Part shown: positions 55,969 to 64,000 of the stretch, piece after piece
How positions within the stretch are numbered: position 1 is the first letter of the stretch
How the letters are laid out: every line of letters starts with the position of its first letter
From: Aeromonas rivipollensis
GTDB lineage: Bacteria > Pseudomonadota > Gammaproteobacteria > Enterobacterales > Aeromonadaceae
Assembly (NCBI RefSeq): GCF_010974825.1
Contig: NZ_JAAILA010000026.1
Span: 62,001 to 126,000 of the forward strand
DNA length: 64,000 nucleotides
Reading direction: 5' to 3'
Position numbers and translations under genes: made by a program
The notes under the pieces: model-generated
What the model was told of the DNA's origin: nothing
Seen by the model: only the letters and a program-made list of their open reading frames with translations
Databases searched by the model: none

Positions 55969-56637
55969 TCAAAGGGTCAGCGGCAGCAGTTCGGCGTAGT
56001 CGCGGATCGCCGGGAAGGCGGTAATCTGCTGTTCCGGCTGGCGACTGTCCGGGTTCTGGATGGCGAGCTGATAACCGATGCCGTAGTCGGCGGCGGCGCG
56101 CAGGATCCGCTCGCTGTCATCGACAAACAGGGTGCGGGCCGGATCGAACGCCAGTCGCTCGGCCAGCGCCTGCCAGCAGTGCTGGCTCTCCTTCGACCAG
56201 CCCAGCTCATGGGTGCTCACCATAAGATCCAGATGCTCGGCGAGGCCGAGCCGCGCATCCTTCACCGACAGGCTGGCAGGGTGGGCATTGGTGAAGAGCA
56301 CCAGCTGCTTGCCCGCCGCCCGCAGGGCGGCCAGGAAGGGGATGACATGGGGCCGCCACTGGATCTTCTCCAGGATCTCCTGCTTGAGGGCGCTGATGTC
56401 GAGCCCGAGCGTCCGGCTCCAGTAATCGACGCAGTACCAGTCTAGGGTGCCGCTGACGGCCTGATAGTGGGCCTCGATCTGCGCCTTGGCGTCGGCCAGC
56501 GGCAGGCCGAGGCGCGCGGCGTAGCGCTCGGGCACCAGCTGCTGCCAGAGGTGGCTGTCAAAATGAAGGTCGATCAGGGTGCCATCCATGTCGAGCAGAA
56601 CTGTGTCTATCTGGTGCCAGGGCAGTTGGGTGGGCAT
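55969..56637 (-). CDS. yrfG: GMP/IMP nucleotidase YrfG
   Basis: 222-residue HAD hydrolase (E. coli YrfG 222). Motif I is VLLDMDGTLIDLHFD, motif II LFTNAHP, motif III the Lys in WSKESQ and motif IV LFVDDSERIL. The HFDSHLW cap region is typical of YrfG, a purine 5'-nucleotidase. AGAGG precedes the ATG. In E. coli yrfG lies near nudE and hslRO; here nudE is the divergent neighbour. The end of the gene is duplicated downstream. Confidence 0.94.
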   Translation of the reverse strand: MPTQLPWHQIDTVLLDMDGTLIDLHFDSHLWQQLVPERYAARLGLPLADAKAQIEAHYQAVSGTLDWYCVDYWSRTLGLDISALKQEILEKIQWRPHVIPFLAALRAAGKQLVLFTNAHPASLSVKDARLGLAEHLDLMVSTHELGWSKESQHCWQALAERLAFDPARTLFVDDSERILRAAADYGIGYQLAIQNPDSRQPEQQITAFPAIRDYAELLPLTL

Positions 56638-56783
56638 GGGGCCTCTTTGTGTCGGACTGGGTGGGGAAAACGGGGCGCATTATAACGGATTTTTCAGGCA
56701 CCTTTCCGGCCCTTGCCCCGTGGTGTTCCCTCGGGGAGTCGTTTACTCTTGAAGCACTCTTTTTTAACGAGCAGTCAGCCCCG

Positions 56784-57392
56784 ATGAGTGACCCCCACAA
56801 GTGCAAACCCGAACACGTCCGCGTCGAGGCCATGGCCCACGACAAGCGCAAGCCGGAGATCATCAAGGCCGAGCTGGTGGCCGAGAGTCGGCTGTTCAAG
56901 GTGGAATCCCTGCATCTGAAATTCAGCAATGGGGAGGAGCGGGTCTACGAGCGGATGCGCGGCGGCAACAGAGGTGCCGTCATGGTGGTGCCCCTGTTCG
57001 ATGCCCACACCCTGCTGCTGGTGCGCGAATACGCGGCAGGCACTCACTCCTACGAGCTGGGCTTCCCCAAGGGGCTGATCGATCCCGGCGAAGATGCCTT
57101 CGAGGCGGGCAACCGGGAGCTGATGGAGGAGGCGGGCTTCGGGGCCCGTGACCTCATTCCCCTCAAGCAGGTCTCCCTGGCTCCCGGCTATTTTTCCAGC
57201 CGGATGGACATACTGCTGGCGCGGGATCTCTACCCCGAGCAGCGGATCGGCGATGAGCCCGAGCCCCTCGAGGTGATCCCCTGGCCCCTCAATCGCATCG
57301 ACGAATTGCTGGCGCGACCCGACTTCACCGAGTCGCGCAGCATCAGTGCCCTGCTGCTGGCCAGCAAATGGCTGGCGGAGCAGGAAAGCTAG
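56784..57392 (+). CDS. nudE: ADP compounds hydrolase NudE
   Basis: 202 residues from ATG 56784. The Nudix box is GLIDPGEDAFEAGNRELMEEAGF, complete. NudE hydrolyses ADP-ribose, Ap3A and NADH. E. coli NudE starts at the position of the second ATG (56832, protein MAHDKRKPEIIKAE). The first 16 codons (DPHKCKPEHVRVEA) look like a diverged in-frame copy of that start, so the protein may begin at either site. Divergent from yrfG, as in enterobacteria. Confidence 0.92.
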   Translation: MSDPHKCKPEHVRVEAMAHDKRKPEIIKAELVAESRLFKVESLHLKFSNGEERVYERMRGGNRGAVMVVPLFDAHTLLLVREYAAGTHSYELGFPKGLIDPGEDAFEAGNRELMEEAGFGARDLIPLKQVSLAPGYFSSRMDILLARDLYPEQRIGDEPEPLEVIPWPLNRIDELLARPDFTESRSISALLLASKWLAEQES

Positions 57393-57433
57393 CCCAAGCC
57401 TGGGCAAAGGTAATAAAAACAGAGGATAACAAG

Positions 57434-58246
57434 ATGCAGGAGTTGTTGGCCTGGATACCTGGGGTCAAGGAGATAGCCCGCGAAGCGGGGCGTATCCTTC
57501 ACGAAATCTATCACGGCGGTCAGTTCGAGCGTCAGCTGAAGGAGGATGCGACCCCGGTCACCAGTGCCGATCTTGCTGCCGATGCCTACCTCAAGCAGGC
57601 GCTGTCGGCGCTCACCCCCCATGTGCCCGTGCTGACCGAAGAGGCTGCCGATGTGCCCTTCAGCCAGCGTGCCAACTGGCGGCAATACTGGCTGGTGGAC
57701 CCCCTGGACGGCACCGGCGAGTTCATCGCCGGCAGCGGTGACTTCGCCACCCTGATCGCCCTGGTGCGGGACAATGTCCCCGTGCTCGGGGTCATCTATG
57801 CCCCCGAGGCCGACGTGCTCTACTGGGCGGTGCGCGGTCACGGCGCCTTCAAGGAGGTGAACGGCGAGGTGCATCCCATCAGCGCCATGCACCACGAGCA
57901 CGACCAGCCCGACTCCCTGGTGGTGGCCATCAGCCGCCGCCAGAAGCTGGAGAACCTGACCCGCCGCCTCAACCCGGCCATCAACTACGAGCTGATCCCG
58001 CTTGGCTCAAGCTCCCTCAAGTCCTGCCTGGTGGCGGAAGGGGCGGCAGACTGCTATGTGCGGCTCGGCCCCACCGGCGAGTGGGACACCGCCGCCGCCC
58101 AGTGCATCGTCGAGGCGGCGGGGGGGCGCATCCTCAGCCTGGCGTTGCAGCCGCTCAGCTACAACGAAACCGAGTCGTTGGAGAACCCTGACTTCATTGT
58201 GATGGGGGACCCGGATCTCGCCTGGGGCAAGATCCTGACTCACTGA
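57434..58246 (+). CDS. cysQ: 3'(2'),5'-bisphosphate nucleotidase CysQ
   Basis: 270 residues of the inositol monophosphatase fold. Metal ligands are in LTEEAA, DPLDGTGEF and GEWDTAAAQCIVEAAGG. It removes the 3'-phosphate of PAP formed in sulfate assimilation. It follows nudE by 41 bases and is probably cotranscribed with it. AGAGGATAA lies before the ATG. Note the variant GTGEF where many homologues have GTKEF. Confidence 0.95.
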   Translation: MQELLAWIPGVKEIAREAGRILHEIYHGGQFERQLKEDATPVTSADLAADAYLKQALSALTPHVPVLTEEAADVPFSQRANWRQYWLVDPLDGTGEFIAGSGDFATLIALVRDNVPVLGVIYAPEADVLYWAVRGHGAFKEVNGEVHPISAMHHEHDQPDSLVVAISRRQKLENLTRRLNPAINYELIPLGSSSLKSCLVAEGAADCYVRLGPTGEWDTAAAQCIVEAAGGRILSLALQPLSYNETESLENPDFIVMGDPDLAWGKILTH

Positions 58247-58273
58247 GCCGGTTGAAATGTAGCCGAATCATCC

Positions 58274-58301
58274 AATCAGGCGGCCTCGTGGCCGCCTGAT
58301 T
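58274..58301 (+). terminator. Hairpin terminator after cysQ
   Basis: AATCAGGCGGCC, loop TCGT, and the complementary arm. The stem is strong, the T-run weak. Confidence 0.7.
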
Positions 58302-58658
58302 GCTTGGTGTGATCCGCTGGCTTGTCACGACATATTCAGGTGTATTCGCTACTTTAATGGATTGCTGTAGTGGATCATCACAGCCAAACCCAAAGCGCTG
58401 GCATCTCTTTTCATGTAATTCTGAAAACTTAGAATTGGTCGAAATAAAAAATCGACCAATAGTGATATTTTGGTTTTATATTTCGTCAAATTGCCTATTT
58501 AAAGGTTTATCAGAACGAGGTGGGCTGGAAATTCCGCCCAATCTCACTGGCTGAACCGAGTTTTGCCAGTGAGATCTGCCAATGCCGATTTTTGAGAATT
58601 AAATGCTAAAGGAGCACAATATTCTTAGATTTTAATACTATATATAAGTGGTTTATCA
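58302..58658. other. AT-rich intergenic region upstream of the SdaC-like gene
   Basis: About 357 bases, clearly richer in A and T than the surrounding sequence, with no credible gene. It contains an 11-base perfect inverted repeat (ATCTCACTGGC at 58541-58551 and its complement at 58565-58575), a smaller GGGC/GCCC hairpin just before it (about 58522-58539), an unused-looking AAGGAG near 58609 and a TATATATAAG stretch near 58641 that could be the -10 region. It could hold a regulated promoter, a structured leader or an sRNA; I recognise no known motif. Confidence 0.5.
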
Positions 58659-59927
58659 ATGAGTTCATCTGCAGAGGTCTCCCGGGAGTTATCCGGTTCC
58701 CACTCCACCACTGCCGGCACCGGCTGGCGTCGTCACGATACCCACTGGGTCATCAGCCTGTTTGGCACCGCGGTCGGCGCCGGCATCCTGTTCCTGCCCA
58801 TCAACCTGGGTCTGGGGGGCATCTGGCCCCTGGTTATCGTCGCCGTGCTGGCCGGCCCCATGACCTTCCTGGCCCACCGCGGGCTGGCGCGCTTCGTGCT
58901 CTCTTCCTCCCGCCCCCACGCCGACTTCACCGAGGTGGCGGAGGAGCATTTCGGCAAGATGGCCGGTCGCCTCATCTCGGCGCTCTACTTCCTCTCCATC
59001 TTCCCTATCCTGCTCATCTACGGCGTCGGGCTGACCAACACTGTGGAGAGCTTCATGATCAACCAGCTCGGCATGGATGCCCCGAATCGGGTGATGCTCT
59101 CCGGCCTGCTGGTGTTCGCCATGATTGCGGTGATGATGGCGGGGGAGAAGGCGATGCTGCGGGCTTTTGCCTTTATGGTCTACCCGTTGGCGGCCATTCT
59201 GGCGGCGCTCTCCTGCTATTTGATCCCCCAGTGGCAGTGGCCACAAATGACCGCCTTCGAGGGGACCAGCTTCCTCAACACCGTCTGGCTGGCGCTGCCG
59301 GTGACAGTGTTCGCCTTCAGCCACGCGGCCGCCATCTCCGGCTTTGCCAACGTGCAGCGCCGTGAATATGGCGAGCAGGCGGAGGCCAAGAGCGGCCTGA
59401 TCCTGCGCAACACCACAGTCATGCTGGTGGGCTTCGTGCTCTTCTTCGTCTTCTCCTGCGTGCTGAGCCTCTCCCCGGCCCAGCTGGCCGAGGCCAAGGC
59501 CCAGAACGTCTCGGTGCTCTCCTATCTCGCCAACATCACAGACAACCCTGTGATAGTGACCCTGGGGCCGCTGATCGCCTTCATCGCCATCAGCTCCTCC
59601 TTCCTCGGCCACTTCCTCGGTGCCCGGGAGAGCCTCAAGAGCCTGATCGCCAAGCCCACAGGGCTGTCGCTGGCCAAGTCGGACAAGCTGGGCATCGCCC
59701 TGATGTTCTTCGCCATCTGGGGGGCGGCTGTCATCAACCCCGGCATCCTGGGTCTGATGGAGACCCTCTCCGGCCCCGTCATCGCCATGATCCTCTTCAT
59801 CATGCCGGTGATTGCGATCTACAAGGTGGAGGCGCTGGCCCGCTTCCGTCAGGGCTGGGTGAACGGCTTTATCCTGCTGACCGGGTCGCTGGCTGTCTCG
59901 GCCCTGGTCTTCAGCCTGCTTAAGTAA
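58659..59927 (+). CDS. HAAAP-family amino acid transporter (SdaC-like, serine)
   Basis: 422 residues with 11 predicted helices. It follows E. coli SdaC closely along its length: GTAVGAGILFLPINLGLGG, TEVAEEHFGKMAGRLI, FFVFSCVLSLSPAQLAEAKAQNVSVLSYLAN and SSFLGHFLGARES. SdaC is a proton/serine symporter; paralogues carry threonine or tyrosine, so serine is the likely but unproven substrate. The ATG has no good ribosome site, and the mRNA leader appears to be AT-rich. Confidence 0.88.
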   Translation: MSSSAEVSRELSGSHSTTAGTGWRRHDTHWVISLFGTAVGAGILFLPINLGLGGIWPLVIVAVLAGPMTFLAHRGLARFVLSSSRPHADFTEVAEEHFGKMAGRLISALYFLSIFPILLIYGVGLTNTVESFMINQLGMDAPNRVMLSGLLVFAMIAVMMAGEKAMLRAFAFMVYPLAAILAALSCYLIPQWQWPQMTAFEGTSFLNTVWLALPVTVFAFSHAAAISGFANVQRREYGEQAEAKSGLILRNTTVMLVGFVLFFVFSCVLSLSPAQLAEAKAQNVSVLSYLANITDNPVIVTLGPLIAFIAISSSFLGHFLGARESLKSLIAKPTGLSLAKSDKLGIALMFFAIWGAAVINPGILGLMETLSGPVIAMILFIMPVIAIYKVEALARFRQGWVNGFILLTGSLAVSALVFSLLK

Positions 59928-59950
59928 CAGCTGCGCTGCGGCCAGAAAAA

Positions 59951-59978
59951 GAAGAGGCGACCCCGGGGTCGCCTCTTC
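59951..59978. terminator. Perfect 28-bp palindrome, bidirectional terminator
   Basis: GAAGAGGCGACCCC followed directly by its reverse complement. It lies between the convergent transporter gene and csaA. Confidence 0.8.
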
Positions 59979-59999
59979 TCATTTCATGGGGCCAGGGCA

Positions 60000-60338
60000 T
60001 CAGCCCAGCTTGGCGCCGTTCTCCACCGCCTGCTCCGGGATGGCCATCACCACGGCGCCATCGGCCCGGTAGAAGCCGGTCAGCAGAAACTCCGACTGTA
60101 TGGGGCCTATCTGCTTGGCCGGGAAGTTCACCACGGCGACGATTTGGCGCCCCACCAGATCTTCCGGCTGATAGAGATCCGTTATCTGGGCGCTGCTCTT
60201 GCGCACCCCGAGCTCGGGACCGAAATCCGCCCACACCTTGTAGGCAGGCTTGCGCGCCTCGGGGAAGGGCTCGACCCGCACCAGGGTGCCCACTCTCAGC
60301 TCCACCATCTCGAACTCTTGCCAGCTTATGGTCTGCAT
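60000..60338 (-). CDS. csaA: CsaA-type tRNA-binding domain protein
   Basis: 112 residues consisting of one tRNA-binding OB-fold. It matches Bacillus CsaA along its length ([59 protein letters not shown]). CsaA is described as a dimer with chaperone-like and export-related activity in Bacillus. GGAGGAG precedes the ATG; upstream in-frame codons are ignored. Confidence 0.92.
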   Translation of the reverse strand: MQTISWQEFEMVELRVGTLVRVEPFPEARKPAYKVWADFGPELGVRKSSAQITDLYQPEDLVGRQIVAVVNFPAKQIGPIQSEFLLTGFYRADGAVVMAIPEQAVENGAKLG

Positions 60339-60422
60339 CTTGGCTCCTCCTTTCACACACCTCGCATTGGCGCCAGCATGCCTCGAAACGGCAGCCCCTG
60401 TCTTCGGCAAGGGGCCGGACTG

Positions 60423-61193
60423 TTATGGCTGCGGGCCGTTTTGCTGGCGCCAGCGCGACGGGGTCAACCCCGTCTCGGCCAGGAAGCGCTCGGCGAAGGC
60501 TCCCTGATCCTGATAGCCGCAGCGGCTGGCCACTTCGCCGATGGGCAGGGCACTGTGGGCCAGCAGGGTGCGTGCCAGCGCCATGCGCCGCCCGCGGATG
60601 TAGTGGGAGGCGCTCATGCCGAACTGCTGGCGAAAGGCGTGCTTGAACTGGCTCTGGCCGAGGCAGGCAACAGCGGCGAGCCGCTCGTTGCCAAGGGGCT
60701 CGGCGAGGTGGGTCTCGATGTGGCGCTGCACTCTTGTCATGCGCGGAGCCAGGGCGGGGCCCATGCCCTGACCCTGGGCCAGGAGGTTGAGCCAGATCTG
60801 CTCCATGCCGACCACATGACGACCCTGGCGCACCATCTGATGTAGGAAGGCGAGATAGTGGCGCTGGGGCTCGTCCAGGGGGATGAAGGGGCGCTCGCCC
60901 AGCGCCGCGGGTAGCCAGTGGCTCTCCTGCACCAGGAAGGAGAGCGCCGGATCGGCGGCGTAGTCGTGACGTTCACCCGGGGCTATGACGCAGGCAAAGC
61001 CGGGGGCGAGGCGGCGCCCCTGGCCCTGCACCTCGATCTCGAGGGGGCCGTCCAGGGGGATCACCAGCTGGGCGAAGTCGTGGCTGTGGCTGCTGATGTC
61101 GCTCTGGTAGCGGCGCAGGCTGAACGGGCAGGGGGCGGATAGGGATGACGCGGCACCGGGCCGCGTCATCGAAGAGGGGGGATTATGTGCCAT
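60423..61193 (-). CDS. AraC-family transcriptional regulator
   Basis: 256 residues. An N-terminal cupin-like sensor domain (SHSHDFAQLVIPLDGPLEIEV, GERHDY) precedes the C-terminal double helix-turn-helix (LAAVACLGQSQFKHAFRQQFG and EVASRCGYQDQGAFAERF). The pattern is of the small-metabolite AraC type. It follows metJ by 11 bases on the same strand and could be cotranscribed with it, but a role in methionine control is not implied. Confidence 0.88.
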   Translation of the reverse strand: MAHNPPSSMTRPGAASSLSAPCPFSLRRYQSDISSHSHDFAQLVIPLDGPLEIEVQGQGRRLAPGFACVIAPGERHDYAADPALSFLVQESHWLPAALGERPFIPLDEPQRHYLAFLHQMVRQGRHVVGMEQIWLNLLAQGQGMGPALAPRMTRVQRHIETHLAEPLGNERLAAVACLGQSQFKHAFRQQFGMSASHYIRGRRMALARTLLAHSALPIGEVASRCGYQDQGAFAERFLAETGLTPSRWRQQNGPQP

Positions 61194-61204
61194 GGGCCGC
61201 CGTA

Positions 61205-61528
61205 TTACTCGGCGTCGAAATCTTCGATCTCTTTGCCCAGCGCCTCCATGATGGCGCGCGCCTCGGCGGGGACGCTGTCCGGATGATCCTTGCGCAGATC
61301 GTCGTCACAGGGCAGCGGTTGACCGGTGAATGCGTGCAGGAAGGCCTCACAGAGCAGCTCGCTGTTGGTCGCATGACGCAGGTTGTTCACCTGGCGACGG
61401 GTGCGCTCATCGGTCAACACCTTCAGCACCTTGAGCGGGATCGAGACGGTAATCTTCTTGACCTGTTCGCTCTTCTTGCCGTGCTCCGCATAGGGGCTGA
61501 CGTAGTCGCCGTTCCACTCTGTACCCAT
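61205..61528 (-). CDS. metJ: Methionine repressor MetJ
   Basis: 107 residues, very close to E. coli MetJ ([56 protein letters not shown] region, ribbon-helix-helix). It binds S-adenosylmethionine and represses met genes at tandem met boxes. Three such boxes lie at 61610-61633 between metJ and metB, so it should control its own gene and metBL. Confidence 0.98.
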   Translation of the reverse strand: MGTEWNGDYVSPYAEHGKKSEQVKKITVSIPLKVLKVLTDERTRRQVNNLRHATNSELLCEAFLHAFTGQPLPCDDDLRKDHPDSVPAEARAIMEALGKEIEDFDAE

Positions 61529-61609
61529 GTTCCACCTGTTCTCGTTTGGCCGTGAGCGCGGATTTTAACCCTTAAGGAATTCAATGGCAATCCAACAGCA
61601 AAGCCATTT

Positions 61610-61633
61610 AGACGTCTAGAAGTGTTGACGGCT
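61610..61633. promoter_or_regulatory. MetJ operator: three tandem met boxes
   Basis: AGACGTCT (61610-61617) is a perfect met box, followed in register by AGAAGTGT (61618-61625) and TGACGGCT (61626-61633), each with six of eight bases. Two or more adjacent boxes are needed for MetJ binding. Confidence 0.85.
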
Positions 61634-61653
61634 TTTTTGAGGTGGCGTAAGGT
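61625..61653 (+). promoter_or_regulatory. metBL promoter
   Basis: TTGACG (61625-61630), 17 bases, TAAGGT (61648-61653). The -35 box lies inside the last met box, so MetJ should block RNA polymerase. The transcript would carry a leader of about 160 bases before metB. Confidence 0.6.
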
Positions 61654-61737
61654 GGTTCACCATAGGCCAGCAATGGCAGGATAGCCGTGGCAGAGGCACA
61701 GCGGCCATCGTCCAGATACACTTCAAGGAGAGCGGAA

Positions 61738-61833
61738 ATGACCCACAAGGCCACCCTGGCGGTACGTTGTATCGGACATAGAGACAGATCAACTGCACAG
61801 TCACAGCGCCAAGGAGAGCATCATGAGTCATAA
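61738..61833 (+). CDS. Duplicated metB start: 31-codon mini-ORF in the metB leader
   Basis: AAGGAGAGC and an ATG at 61738 open a 31-residue frame whose first residues (THKATLAVR) copy MetB (SHKATLAVR). The repeat unit is 85 bases (61724-61770 against 61809-61855), and the frame ends inside the real metB start. CAC/CAT and CGT/CGC are synonymous differences. It could be a duplication scar or an upstream ORF that affects metB translation. Confidence 0.55.
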   Translation: MTHKATLAVRCIGHRDRSTAQSQRQGEHHES

Positions 61834-63001
61834 GGCCACCCTGGCGGTACGCACCGGGATTGAGACAGACACACAGCACGGTGCCGTGGTGCCCCCCATC
61901 TACCTCTCCAGCAACTACACCTTTGCCGACTTTGGCGAGCCCCGTCAATACGATTATGCCCGCTCAGGCAACCCGACCCGCACCAATCTGGCGGACGCGC
62001 TGGCGGCCCTGGAAGGGGGCGCCGGCGCCGTGGTGACCGGCACCGGCATGGGAGCCGTCCATCTGGTGACCACGGCCCTGCTCAAGGCGGGGGATCTGCT
62101 GATCGCCCCCCACGACTGCTACGGCGGTACCTGGCGGCTGTTCGAGTATCTGGCGGCCAAGGGCCACTACAGGGTGCAGTTCGTCGATCAGGGGGATGAA
62201 GCCGCGCTCGCCGAGGCCCTGGCGCAGCAACCGGCCCTGGTGTGGGTAGAGACCCCCTCCAACCCCCTGCTGAGGGTGGTGGACGTGGCCGCCATCGCCG
62301 CCGCCTCCCATGAGGTGGGTGCCAAGGTGGTGGTGGACAACACCTTCCTCTCCCCGCTGCTGCAACAGCCGCTCTCGCTGGGTGCGGACGTGGTGGTGCA
62401 CTCCACCACCAAGTACATCAACGGCCACTCCGACGTGGTGGGCGGGGTCGCGATCGCCAAGGACCAGGCACTGGCCGAGTCCCTGGTGTGGTGGGCCAAC
62501 TGTCTGGGGCTCACCTCCGGCGCCTTCGACTCCTACCTCACCCTGCGTGGCCTGCGCACCCTGGCGCCGCGCCTGCGTGCCCATCAGGAGAACACGGACA
62601 GGATCCTCGCCTTCCTGCAGCAGCAGCCGCTGGTCAAAAAAATCTATCACCCCAGCCTGCCAAGCCACCCGGGTCACGAGATTGCGCGCCGTCAACAGTC
62701 CGGCTTCGGCGCCATGCTAAGTTTTGAACTCGATTGCAACGAGACGGGGCTGCGTGCCTTCCTCGCGGCGCTGCGGCTGTTCTCGGTGGCGGAGTCCCTC
62801 GGCGGGGTGGAGAGTCTGGTGGCCCATCCGGCCAGCATGACCCACAGAGCCATGACTCCGGCGGCGCAGCAGGCGGCGGGCATCAGCGCCCAGTTGCTAC
62901 GCCTCTCTGTGGGCATAGAACACGGTGAAGACCTGGTGGCCGATCTGGCTCAAGGCTTTGAACAGGCGCAGTTGGCACAACAGGCAGAACAGGTGAAGTA
63001 A
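61823..63001 (+). CDS. metB: Cystathionine gamma-synthase MetB
   Basis: 392-residue PLP enzyme that joins O-succinylhomoserine and cysteine to cystathionine. The PLP lysine is in VVHSTTKYINGHSDVVGG; other family motifs are YARSGNPTR, PHDCYGGTWR, VETPSNPLLRVVD and the C-terminal SLGGVESLVAHPASMTH. AAGGAG precedes the ATG. It overlaps metL by one base (TAATG), the standard metBL operon. Confidence 0.97.
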   Translation: MSHKATLAVRTGIETDTQHGAVVPPIYLSSNYTFADFGEPRQYDYARSGNPTRTNLADALAALEGGAGAVVTGTGMGAVHLVTTALLKAGDLLIAPHDCYGGTWRLFEYLAAKGHYRVQFVDQGDEAALAEALAQQPALVWVETPSNPLLRVVDVAAIAAASHEVGAKVVVDNTFLSPLLQQPLSLGADVVVHSTTKYINGHSDVVGGVAIAKDQALAESLVWWANCLGLTSGAFDSYLTLRGLRTLAPRLRAHQENTDRILAFLQQQPLVKKIYHPSLPSHPGHEIARRQQSGFGAMLSFELDCNETGLRAFLAALRLFSVAESLGGVESLVAHPASMTHRAMTPAAQQAAGISAQLLRLSVGIEHGEDLVADLAQGFEQAQLAQQAEQVK

Positions 63002-64000
63002 TGGAACAGCAACAACAAGGAGAGAGTGCGGTGGCGGCAGAGAGAGCCTTGAAGCGGCGTCATGTGCACAAGTTTGGCGGCAGCAGTCTGGCGGATCCTG
63101 TCTGCTATCGCCGGGTCGCCAGCATTCTCGAACAACAGGCCGAGCAGCAGGGCGGGGGCAGAGAGCTGGTGGTGGTCTCCGCCGCCGGCAAGACCACCAA
63201 CCGGTTGATCCAGCTGGTGGAGCTGGCCGAGGCGGGTGACGAGGCCGCAGGCGAAGCCATCACTGCCCTGCACGCCTACCAGCAGAGCCTGATCGACGGC
63301 CTGCTGGAGGGGGAGTTGCTGCTCGACTTGAGCCAGCAGCTGACCGACGACATGCAGCAGATCGCCAAGACCCTGGAAGGGCAGTTTGATCGCTTCGAGC
63401 GCAACGGCCTGCTGGCCTTTGGCGAGGTGTGGTCGGCGCGCCTGCTGGCCGCCCTGCTCACCAGCCGTGGCGACAAGGCCATCTGGCTCGACGCCCGCAG
63501 CTTCCTGCGCGCCGAGGATGGCGCCCTGGTCAAGGTGGATGCCGCCATCTCCGGCGAGCTGCTCAAGGCGCGTCTGGCGGAGCACCCCGGCCGCATAGTG
63601 GTGACCGGCTTCATCGCCGCCGACATGGAGGGGCGCTCCCTGCTGCTCGGCCGCAACGGCTCCGACTACAGCGCCAGCCTCTTGGCTGCCCTGGCGGACG
63701 GGGAGTCCACCACCATCTGGAGCGACGTGGCCGGTGTCTACAGCGCCGATCCTCGCCGGGTGAAGGAGGCGCGCCTGCTGGAGCGCCTGAGTCTGGCGGA
63801 GGCCAACGAGCTGGCCCGCCTCGGCTCCTCCGTGCTCCATTCCCGTACCCTGCAACCCGTGGCCGACAGCCGCCAGCGCCTCACCCTGCGCTGCAGCTAC
63901 AACCCGGACGAGGGCTGCACCCACATACTGCGCCGGGCACCGCGCTCCGGCGGGGCGCGCATCGTCTCCTCGGTAGATCAGATAGCCCTCATCGAACTCA
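63001..64000 (+). CDS. metL: Bifunctional aspartokinase II/homoserine dehydrogenase II (5' part)
   Basis: The first 333 codons of metL, cut by the window edge. The aspartokinase domain shows KFGGSSLADPVCYRRVA, GFIAADMEGRSLLLGRNGSDYSA and WSDVAGVYSADPRRVKEA. The homoserine dehydrogenase half would follow outside the window. It supplies aspartyl phosphate and homoserine to the methionine branch and is under MetJ control with metB. Confidence 0.96.
   Translation, partial: MEQQQQGESAVAAERALKRRHVHKFGGSSLADPVCYRRVASILEQQAEQQGGGRELVVVSAAGKTTNRLIQLVELAEAGDEAAGEAITALHAYQQSLIDGLLEGELLLDLSQQLTDDMQQIAKTLEGQFDRFERNGLLAFGEVWSARLLAALLTSRGDKAIWLDARSFLRAEDGALVKVDAAISGELLKARLAEHPGRIVVTGFIAADMEGRSLLLGRNGSDYSASLLAALADGESTTIWSDVAGVYSADPRRVKEARLLERLSLAEANELARLGSSVLHSRTLQPVADSRQRLTLRCSYNPDEGCTHILRRAPRSGGARIVSSVDQIALIEL

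Noticed and set aside
60360-60450. Possible tail duplication of the AraC gene upstream of csaA
   Set aside because: Only a 10-base match (GCTGGCGCCA) in a different frame; not above chance in GC-rich DNA.

Overview
The window is chromosomal DNA of a GC-rich gammaproteobacterium that is almost certainly an Aeromonas species. The evidence is the split type II secretion locus of Aeromonas layout (exeAB apart from exeC-N), a gene for the secreted glycerophospholipid:cholesterol acyltransferase (GCAT) typical of the genus, and housekeeping proteins close to Vibrio/E. coli orthologues. I see no prophage, insertion sequence, integrase or CRISPR array; most of the window is core genome.

Layout. 0-6.7 kb: a ydcSTUV-patD operon (polyamine-type ABC importer plus gamma-aminobutyraldehyde dehydrogenase) and a LysR regulator, all on the minus strand. 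6.8-9.6 kb: an NhaC-type antiporter, a small membrane protein behind a Fur-like palindrome, a ComFB protein and three tRNA-Leu(CAG) genes. 9.6-13.5 kb: glgA, glgC and rsmC. 13.5-21.6 kb: a possible small RNA, a dapA gene, a diguanylate cyclase, a YqaB-type phosphatase, a divergent second Hfq-like protein and the pqiABC lipid-transport operon. 21.6-27.3 kb: ompA, GCAT, ygiW, mltC, yggX and mutY. 27.4-31.2 kb: exeB, exeA and cca. 31.3-41.6 kb: pit phosphate transporter with its PhoU-like partner, ygiF, slyB, a GNAT acetyltransferase, a large aminopeptidase P with a GntR regulator, pckA, hslO and hslR. 41.8-53.4 kb: the complete exeC-N operon. 53.4-64 kb: a LuxR-type regulator, tyrS, yrfG, nudE, cysQ, an SdaC-like transporter, csaA, an AraC regulator, metJ, metB and the start of metL.

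How the parts work together. ExeA/ExeB insert the ExeD secretin through the peptidoglycan, and ExeC-N form the inner-membrane platform and pseudopilus that exports proteins such as the GCAT encoded here. MetJ with its operator controls metBL. PqiABC, OmpA, SlyB and MltC serve the envelope. GlgA/GlgC make glycogen; PckA feeds gluconeogenesis.

The most unusual observation is a recurring one. At five or more gene boundaries (pqiB/pqiC, mutY start, exeJ/exeK, exeM/exeN, metB start, and in other forms at the exeJ start, the yrfG end and perhaps nudE and exeK/exeL) a 40-75 bp stretch containing a gene's last or first codons is repeated about 50-110 bp away in diverged form. In five cases this creates a 31-36 codon mini-ORF between the two genes that begins like the downstream gene and, in three cases, ends like the upstream one. 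Several copy differences are synonymous. I know of no named system with this pattern. It could be tandem duplication, joining of DNA from a related strain, or selection for translational coupling.
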